64,000 nucleotides of DNA from Pseudoips prasinana (taxonomy: Eukaryota > Arthropoda > Insecta > Lepidoptera > Nolidae): assembly GCA_951640165.1 (NCBI GenBank), contig OX621263.1, positions 5,788,501 through 5,852,500 of the forward strand, written 5' to 3'. The translations under genes and the position numbers were made by a program. The notes beneath the pieces are model-generated. The model ran no database searches and had not been told where the DNA came from. It saw only the letters and a list, made by a program, of their open reading frames with translations. Of this stretch, positions 57,101 to 64,000 are shown piece after piece. Every line of letters starts with the position of its first letter. Positions within the stretch are counted from its first letter, which is position 1.

Positions 57101-57984
57101 AAATTTACTCTAATTAAAGAGCGAACATTTAGAAGCAGCAAAGGAGACAGATACGTTTTCATACAAATTCGGGCCCGGATGTAAAAGATGAAAGTGGTGT
57201 CAAATAATGGGTCTATCAATTATCAGCCAACCACTAAAAATTCCAAGGATTTTGTCAATCTGTGAGCAGAGCTATAAAAGATTTAGTACTTAATAGAGAG
57301 GTTATGGACCAACCTATACTAAACAGCAGATTTTTAAGTGCGATTGCTATTTAATAGTTATCCGTGTCCAGTATGTTAGCAAAGGTCGTACAAGTTAAGC
57401 AATAATCAATATAGTTGTCCGTAGAGAGAATGCAGTTGTCGAGGGATATATAAACAAAACAATGAAAAATATTCAAATTACACACGCAATAAACGATACG
57501 AGAAACGAGTGATCGATGTTAGATTAGGATTCAAAATCTGTCACCAGTCACTGTCAGCATAGATTAAAAATATAGTTACCAAACATAACTAATAAATCGA
57601 TTTGTGAACTATAACGGATATTATGATTTCTATTTATTTTGTCGATATTTTATTTATTACTGTCGAAATTATGTTAACATTAAATGTATTTAATAATTAT
57701 TTTGATTAAATTGGTTATCTAGTGTCTGGTGCAAGAGTTTTTATATTACATTGTTTGAACTCATTAAAGTTAATCGATTATAGTAATCAACAACCAATTT
57801 AATTCGTAACTTACACTTATTTTGAGATTTCTCATTTTCTAGATTGTAATATGGGTCAATTATTTACAGTTTGAAATAAAAAAATATAACGCATTTTTAA
57901 ACCATATCTCAACTTATTACAGTCATGCCCAGAAATCCCGGTCTCTTTTGGAGATAAAATAACAATTTAAGTAACTATTTGAAG

Positions 57985-58290
57985 TAAAAAATTTGGAGGC
58001 AATAAAATTAGTGCCAACATGATGTTTATCGCTCCAAATTGTTGGCTCCAATTTTATTGCTTCAAATTGTTTCCACTGATTTTGTTGCCTCCATATTTAT
58101 TGCTTTAAATTATTAGCTGTCATTAATAATTTGCTCAAAGAGCTAACAATTTGAAGCAACTAATAAAAAAGAAGCTAAAAATAATTGAGTAGCATTTGAA
58201 ACAACAAATTTGCAGGCGACAAAATTAGTGCTAACAATTTGAAGCAAGGAAATTGGAGTCAACAATTTTGAATTGTGGTTTGCCTACAAT
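57985..58290. repeat. palindromic array of a short word
   Basis: The left half carries ttgcttcaaattg and gctccaaattgttggctcca. The right half carries caatttgaagcaa and caatttgaagcaaggaaatt, that is, the same words inverted. It is about 300 bp with no ORF. A decayed MITE or a self-folding element is possible. Confidence 0.6.
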
Positions 58291-58375
58291 TTTGTTGTAA
58301 ATTTCACATAGAGCTGGTACTATTTTCAAAGGCTCGTATGTTAAACTAGATTATTTATAATATACTATGGTGTAG

Positions 58376-58472
58376 GTCGTCACTGCAAGATTGTCGCCAG
58401 TCAGCCAATCAGAACGCGGAGTCAGAGGTGTATTTCGCTGACGTCTCCAGTTGTTGCAATGTGTCGGTTAAG
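58376..58472 (+). CDS. exon: Cys-containing acidic segment
   Basis: Acceptor ggtgtag, donor TTAAG|gtatgt. It reads SSLQDCRQSANQNAESEVYF, then ADVSSCCNVSVK, and ends in phase 0, as the terminal exon requires. The terminal exon starts ADCC, so cysteines cluster at this junction. Confidence 0.75.
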
Positions 58473-58545
58473 GTATGTGTACTAAATATGTTATATTTGT
58501 ATTTAGATGCTAGTATATAGAAAATTGTTATTGTGCCCCTGGTAG

Positions 58546-58878
58546 AATTTTGGCCACGGCGGCCAGGCTCAATGGAGACTAGCCATCTGCGCGGGACGTA
58601 TATAGCACGCAAGTGTGTGTGCAGCACGACCGAATTTCAATACCATCACTCTCATGATCCGATAGGACGACTAGCGACGCGACCGAAAAGAGGTCAGATG
58701 CAGGACTGACGGCTTTACGTGTTCGCCGAGGCATGGGGTGTGATACCGTCAATTCCCAGACTTAGGACAGATACTGAGAATTTCTTTATAAATAAATCCC
58801 AAAATCACTGCTTGGCTCGAGTTGGGATTTGAACCCAGAACTTCATTATCTACGGTTGAACACGCCTCCAACTCAGAA
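58546..58878 (-). mobile_element. tRNA-derived SINE, complete copy
   Basis: The head at the right end has box-B-like gggttcaaatcccaact on the minus strand; the 3' part has gactagccatctgcgcggga. Its right half is the piece at 1-142 in copy A. Confidence 0.75.
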
Positions 58879-59043
58879 AGATTTTTTTATATTCTAGCTA
58901 TGAAGCTTACTGAGTTACGTATATACACTCATGCCTGTTTACCAGAGGGGTAGGCAGAAACAACGGATTTCCATTAGTCACGATCCTTGCAAACCTCTAT
59001 TTAATTCACATTTACTGAGTAAATATTGTGTATTTCTTTCCAG

Positions 59044-60183
59044 GCCGACTGCTGCATGAATGCAAACGTCTCCGCCCTGGTAGGTACTATAGAGAATCAT
59101 CCCGAATCCACATCGGAATCCGACACCGGATCCTTCACTCTAACGCGACAGCAGCGCCCTCAACCACAAGTCGGATCTAAACGGAGACCACGACAAAACG
59201 AAAAACACTTAAAACAAGACAAAATAAGACAAGTCCTTAACAATTCTATGAGATTAACTGAACATCAGATCGAACAACTCAACAATTCCATGAGAATGAG
59301 TGAACGAATGGAACGAGAACGAATTAATGATTCCAGAGACCGGTTGAATGACCGTGATAGGATGGATAGAATGAATGAAACTAGGCTAAGTGAACGCATG
59401 AACGATTCACGAGATCGATTGAATGATCGTTGTGAGAGAATGGAAAGAATAAATGATGCACGGATTGGAGAGCGCATGAATGAGACTAGGTTGTCTGAAA
59501 GAATGACCGATCCTAGAGATCGGTTAAATGATTCGAGAAGTTGTGACGGTATGACAGATCCAAGAATGGACAGAATGAATGATTCGAGAATTAGTGACCG
59601 AATGAATGATTCTAGGATAAGCGACCGAATGAATGAAACTCGAATGAGTGAGCGATTAAATGAATCCCGCGTGTGTGACCGAATGAACGACTCACGTTTG
59701 GAGAGAATTAATGATTCTAAGCTAAGTGACCGAAGTGACCGATTAAATGATTCGAGAATCGAGCGTTTGAATGATTCTCGTCTAGAAAGAATGAGTGATA
59801 TAAATTCGAGTATACGCTTAGACGGCAGTCCTAAAATGCGTGCCCATATAAGTCCATTACGCCTTCAGAAAACTAGCCCTAAGAACTTGCCTAAAGACCA
59901 TCCCAGACAACTTAGTGCAGAATCAAACAAACCAGACTTCAGGCAAATTTCGCCTCTATCTCCTAATACTGAAGAATCATTACTATCTGATGATGATCGC
60001 CAACAAGACCAAGTGTATTCAAATGACCCTGAAAATTCTAAGTGTTTGGGTCCTGACTCCCAGTATGAGCCAGTAAGAGAAAAGGAAGAAATATTGAAGG
60101 GCAACCATCACCATTGTTATAGTGATACTAATACTATGGACTCTGGATGGCAGAGTGGGGAAGAGAAACAAGTTACAGACTAA
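59044..60183 (+). CDS. terminal exon (copy B): MNDSR repeat tail
   Basis: Acceptor tttccag at 59043; 379 codons and TAA. It starts ADCCMNANVSALVG, then a basic stretch (GSKRRPRQNEKHLKQDK). About 25 units of the type R(M/L/I)N(D/E)(S/T)R spaced seven to nine residues follow. The tail has SP sites (SPLSPNTEES), then EEILKGNHHHCYSD and EEKQVTD. Charge is balanced between Arg and Asp/Glu. Many SP and Ser-rich sites suggest phosphorylation. It joins in phase to the 58376 exon. Function is not known. Confidence 0.85.
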   Translation, partial: ADCCMNANVSALVGTIENHPESTSESDTGSFTLTRQQRPQPQVGSKRRPRQNEKHLKQDKIRQVLNNSMRLTEHQIEQLNNSMRMSERMERERINDSRDRLNDRDRMDRMNETRLSERMNDSRDRLNDRCERMERINDARIGERMNETRLSERMTDPRDRLNDSRSCDGMTDPRMDRMNDSRISDRMNDSRISDRMNETRMSERLNESRVCDRMNDSRLERINDSKLSDRSDRLNDSRIERLNDSRLERMSDINSSIRLDGSPKMRAHISPLRLQKTSPKNLPKDHPRQLSAESNKPDFRQISPLSPNTEESLLSDDDRQQDQVYSNDPENSKCLGPDSQYEPVREKEEILKGNHHHCYSDTNTMDSGWQSGEEKQVTD

Positions 60184-61039
60184 ACAATAGTTTCAAAAGC
60201 ATGACTTTGATGAACATAAATTTAAGGACATAACGTGTCAAGTATTATGATGATTATAATTAACGCAATATAATGAATACTTTGGAACCGAAGATTGTAT
60301 TTAAATTGGTGGGAAATCCGAGACCGCTATCAATGTGCCACCTCCTGGGGTCATATGTCCATATTAACCATCGTAGGACCCATTCTAATACGCACATGAC
60401 AAAAATGTCATCAATTCAGTTCGGCCGTTTAGAAGGAGTACTGTCACAACTGTCATTATTAGAGATGCTGTTTAACGACACGTATTTTTTTGTAACTGTT
60501 TTGTCGCTAAGACCCTTTGACAATTCACTAAATCAGGCGCCGATTTGTACGCTTTCCTAGCCAACTCTTGTTTTTTGTTAAAGATAGGTATCTTAACACT
60601 ATATTTGTTACAGAATGTATGTGTTCATAAAAAAGGACATGAGAAAAGAAGATAAGCATATGCCAAGTGTACATCAATTAATTCAACTTTCAATTTAATA
60701 CTTTCTGTTGGAGGAAGAAATCTCAATAATTACAGAAAAACACGTACTTTCGTATGATTTTAATTTTTATTTGTATCTATAACAATAGATATAACATATT
60801 TAATTAACAATATTTGTTTTCTTTAATTATCTGCATACGAATATAAGACCTTCATAATAATATGTACGTTGTGTACGAGAAGCCTAAGAGTTAAAATTAC
60901 GAATTTCTTTTATAATATTGTATAATCGTTATATTAAATTGTATTTTAAAAATAATAATCGAAATTGTAACTACTAAAGTGTATTTAACTACTATAGAGG
61001 TATATTATGTACTACTTGCATCTAAATTATGAGTCCTTC

Positions 61040-61410
61040 ATTCAACTCCTATGTGAGAATTAAACATCAAATGAAACTACTCAAAAATTCCTTGAAAATT
61101 AACGAAACGAGAACCATTAAATTCCAGAGACCGATTGGATGACAGGGATATGTATCGAATGAACGGGACCAGTTTCAGTGAACGTATGAACGATTCTCAA
61201 GATCTTAATAAAATAATTGAACAAATGAATCATTCATGGATTGGAGAGCGCGTGAATGAGATTAGGTTGCCAAGAGTATTCACTCTTGGCAACCTAATCT
61301 CATTCACGCGCTCTCCAATCCATGAATCATTCATTTGTTCAATTATTTTATTAAGATCTTATATGATCGGTCATTCGACCGATCCTAGAGATCTACCGGC
61401 AGAAGTAGGT
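61040..61410 (+). pseudogene. decayed MNDSR repeat region (copy B) with inverted duplication
   Basis: It aligns with 2335-2600 and, beyond that, with the terminal exon (MDDRDMYRMNGTSFSERMND reads in one frame). Bases 61199-61277 are repeated inverted at 61282-61360, which is not so in copy A. Confidence 0.75.
61199..61360. repeat. 79-bp inverted duplication, 4-base loop
   Basis: Arms 61199-61277 and 61282-61360 match at 78 of 79 positions around loop ATTC. Right after, gatcggtc-attc-gaccgatc forms a second small hairpin with the same loop. Copy A has only one plain arm here. Confidence 0.95.
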
Positions 61411-64000
61411 GCGTAGTACATAATGCCTCATTGTATCTATCGGTCATGTGTTCTATGCGCTGTGCTAATTACGATAAAGTTTCCTGTAAATTACTAGGTG
61501 TATGTAGATTGCATATTATAAGGTTGATAATTTTCCACATTTTTTATAATATTACTACTAATAATCGAGTGAGTGTGGAAAATTTTGAGATTTAGCTGTT
61601 ATTATTGAGACATTTTGTCTATACTACGTTGAGTAAGTAATTAAAACATTTTTAAACAAAATGATCACACATATAAGTAAATCATTTCTTTAATATCCTT
61701 TAGAATTTCTACTTTTTCATGATATTTATTTAATTTATCTTATTTGTAGAAATGTTTGATATCTTAAAACGTCACCGTAATTGGTATTTAACACCATATA
61801 TTTCAATAATTTTATCATTTATTCATTCATTCAGTTCACTCATGTTTAATTGAATATATCATCACCCATTATCCCACAATTTTCATCAACATCATTAATT
61901 ACATTTATTCATTCACAATTTTAATTGAATATTGCATCACTCATAAACCCATAACTTCCACGAATCATTAAAATTCATTCGTTCGTTCGTCGATATTTCT
62001 ATCATGTTTAATTGAATATTTCATCAATTCAAAAATAATAATTATTATTATAAACTCATACAGTAATTCGTCCTTCTTAAACATCCATTTGTACAGACGC
62101 CAGCACATCAAGCTACCCCAATCTGTCAAATTTCCCCAATTGAAAGTGAGTAAAAAATTTATGCTTTGGTGATAAAGATGAAAATCTATAAAATAAATTT
62201 TACAGATTGGGGTAGCTAGTTATGCTGGCGTCTGTACATCATAAGCATTTCATTCACCTTTAATTGAATATTGCATCACTCATGAATCCATAAGTCATTT
62301 TAAATTAATACCATCATCATCCATCCACTCAATCGTTCATCAATCTTTCGTTCATATTTAATCGAACTTTACATCACTTAAACATCATTTATTACTCGTT
62401 GTTTTATATTTATTTAAATCTAAATAATAAATAATGACACCACCAATACTATTTTTTTTTAATTGATACTTAAGATACAAATATAGAAAACAAATTATAC
62501 TTTATGTATAGGATTACCTCAGCCAGCAGTGGTTGTAGTCCAGAAGTGGACTTCACACAGCTGACTTGATGATGGTGATGATGAAACTCCAAACTCTTAC
62601 ATTTGATCAATAGAATCGTTTAACAGCTGTCGAAGGAATTTATAAAATCCAAAACTAATGTATGCTAATAATAGAATAATCAGATTGTAATTTTCTTTTT
62701 TAGTATAAAATAGGTTTGTAAAGTTCTCAGTGACTTATTTCCACAATGTTGCTCACACTGAGGACTTCACAAACCCCGGACTTAAAAAACACTCAGTCGC
62801 AGATTCTCTCTATTTTTCAAAATCTTGCCAAAATGTCAAAAAGCAGTGAACGCAAATCGTTCACTGTCAAAAAGAAACAATCTGAGTTATTATTTGAATT
62901 TGTAAATATTATTAAGTAGATGTGTTTGCTCTCTAATAAAATCGAGATTATTATTTGTATATAAAATACTCAACTTCTAGCTCTTAAAGAAATAATACAT
63001 TTGATACGAACTGTTTTAATCTACTATAAATCCACATGAAATTCATACGTATAAGGTTATTTCCTGAAGTCATTTCCAAAATGGCTGGCATCTTACTTAA
63101 GATTCTAAATTGTACATCGAATTATGGAATTGACACATGGGATTGCATAGAAAACAATATTTGACGTATAATCAATTTGAGAATGAGAATTTCAAGTATA
63201 ACCAACAATTCTGCCAACATAGATAGTGTAGTGATTGTGCCAAGTAACAACTATATATTTGGCCTACTTAATAAATATTACACATTTTTTTTTAAAGTAA
63301 GCTAGTTTTATTATCAATTTAGCAAAATTTCATGAAGTATTTTTGTTATAAAATCAAACAACACTAAATATAGTTAGAAAATTATGAGGTACTTGATAAT
63401 AGCTAAAATCTATCGACTATTAATGATTATTTTATTTGTTCCCATCATTATTGTTCTTCACATTTGTCCGTCCATTATAAATATCACTTTGGTTCATTCG
63501 TTCATCGTTCATATATTCATTATGAACCACAGTGTTATTGTGTTACTTTTAATTCATTCATTCGTTCTCTGTTAGAATGTTTATCATATTGAATTCGTTA
63601 TTATAAAATTGAGTAGAACAAAATGGTAGTAGTTTGATTTTAAATTCTTGTTCTATATCAACTAGTGTTGTAATTCATCCTAAACTATTAGTATGAAATA
63701 AATTCAAAAATATTCAATCATTCGATTGTTATCATTCATTCAGTAGACAGGTACCTCAAAATCTATGCCATTGCTTATCCTAACGATACAATGGTATTAT
63801 TTTTATCAAATATAAGTTGCCATATATAAGAAAAATTATAAACTGCAGTCAAGCACAAATTTTGTAAATATCTTATATCTTTAAGCGTACGCATGTGTTT
63901 TTGTCTATTATTATTATGGGCAGTAATATTTTCCACTGTATACAAACAGATTTTTTTTAAATTTCCAATAAATGGTAATAACATATAAATGACAGCAGAT
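61411..64000. other. AT-rich flank of copy B
   Basis: No gene seen; matches 2600-5189. The ORF at 63384-63575 is the counterpart of 4505-4708, but its length and frame differ through indels, arguing against coding. Confidence 0.5.
62094..62234. mobile_element. TA-flanked MITE (copy B)
   Basis: The same insertion as 3291-3424, with an extra few bases inside. TA is at both sides. Confidence 0.85.

Larger units (their letters stand above)
32474..60183 (+). other. spliced gene locus: repeat-rich membrane protein (copy B)
   Basis: Eleven exons can be supported on the + strand: 32474-32574, 34810-34954, 52756-52854, 53571-53652, 53895-53988, 54085-54280, 54842-54972, 55537-56180, 56746-56821, 58376-58472 and 59044-60183. 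All junctions are GT-AG, and the last nine exons sum to 2559 bases (852 residues plus stop). One junction is out of phase: 34954 leaves two bases while 52756 begins a codon. A small exon of length 3n+1 is therefore missing in the 17.8-kb intron. N-terminal exons are not found. A cysteine-rich loop, a membrane span, then a long tail with PPPY resembles ENTREP/FAM189 or TMEM255 proteins, but I cannot confirm either. Confidence 0.75.
58736..64000. repeat. segmental duplication, copy B
   Basis: Counterpart of 1-5189; see that entry. Copy B is longer in places because of inverted duplications (61199-61360) and small hairpin insertions near 62730 and 62845. Confidence 0.95.

Overview
The window looks like a piece of an AT-rich insect genome, almost certainly a moth or butterfly (Lepidoptera). 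The reasons are spliced genes with short GT-AG exons, very dense tRNA-derived SINEs, RTE-, CR1-, Jockey- and R4-like LINEs, and TA-flanked MITEs. The organism call is inference from repeat style; no marker gene fixes the species.

Layout. Bases 1-5189 and 58736-64000 are two near-identical copies (copy A, copy B) of one segment. It holds the last exon of a membrane-protein gene, a decayed copy of that exon's repeats, a MITE and AT-rich flank. The rest of the copy B gene can be followed on the + strand: exon 32474-32574, a transmembrane exon at 34810-34954, then nine exons from 52756 to 60183. The last nine join in frame to 852 codons. The protein has a PPPY motif, a tandem NPELAR-type repeat exon and a final exon of about 25 MNDSR-type repeats. 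I do not firmly recognise it; ENTREP/FAM189-like or TMEM255-like tetraspan proteins are weak candidates.

The 17.8-kb intron between 34954 and 52756 carries a cluster of single-exon coiled-coil genes of the CCDC113/CFAP263 (DUF4201) family: 40831-42072 (+), 43021-44103 (-), 46018-47142 (-, in-frame stop), 48005-49220 (-, frameshift), 50728-51993 (-), and a captured fragment at 39600-39915 (+). A seventh relative lies at 8181-9431 (+). CFAP263 is a ciliary axoneme protein. In Lepidoptera the sperm tail is the main motile axoneme, so this looks like a fast-turning-over family of probable sperm genes, mostly nested inside a membrane-protein gene.

The stretch 9.5-39 kb is mostly mobile DNA: SINEs of several families, MITEs with nested insertions, a young CR1-like LINE (ORF2 intact, ORF1 with one stop) inside an older LINE, a deleted gypsy LTR element with nearly identical LTRs inside an RTE LINE, and a decayed R4/Dong-like LINE with a restriction-like endonuclease tail. 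Two related exon-like pieces at 22747-22949 and 24291-24417 (-) belong to an unrecognised gene.

A recurring oddity is short, near-perfect snap-back inverted repeats with 2-7-base loops. One with 79-base arms is present in copy B and absent from copy A, so it is a recent event. This suggests a template-switch mutational process acting across the region.
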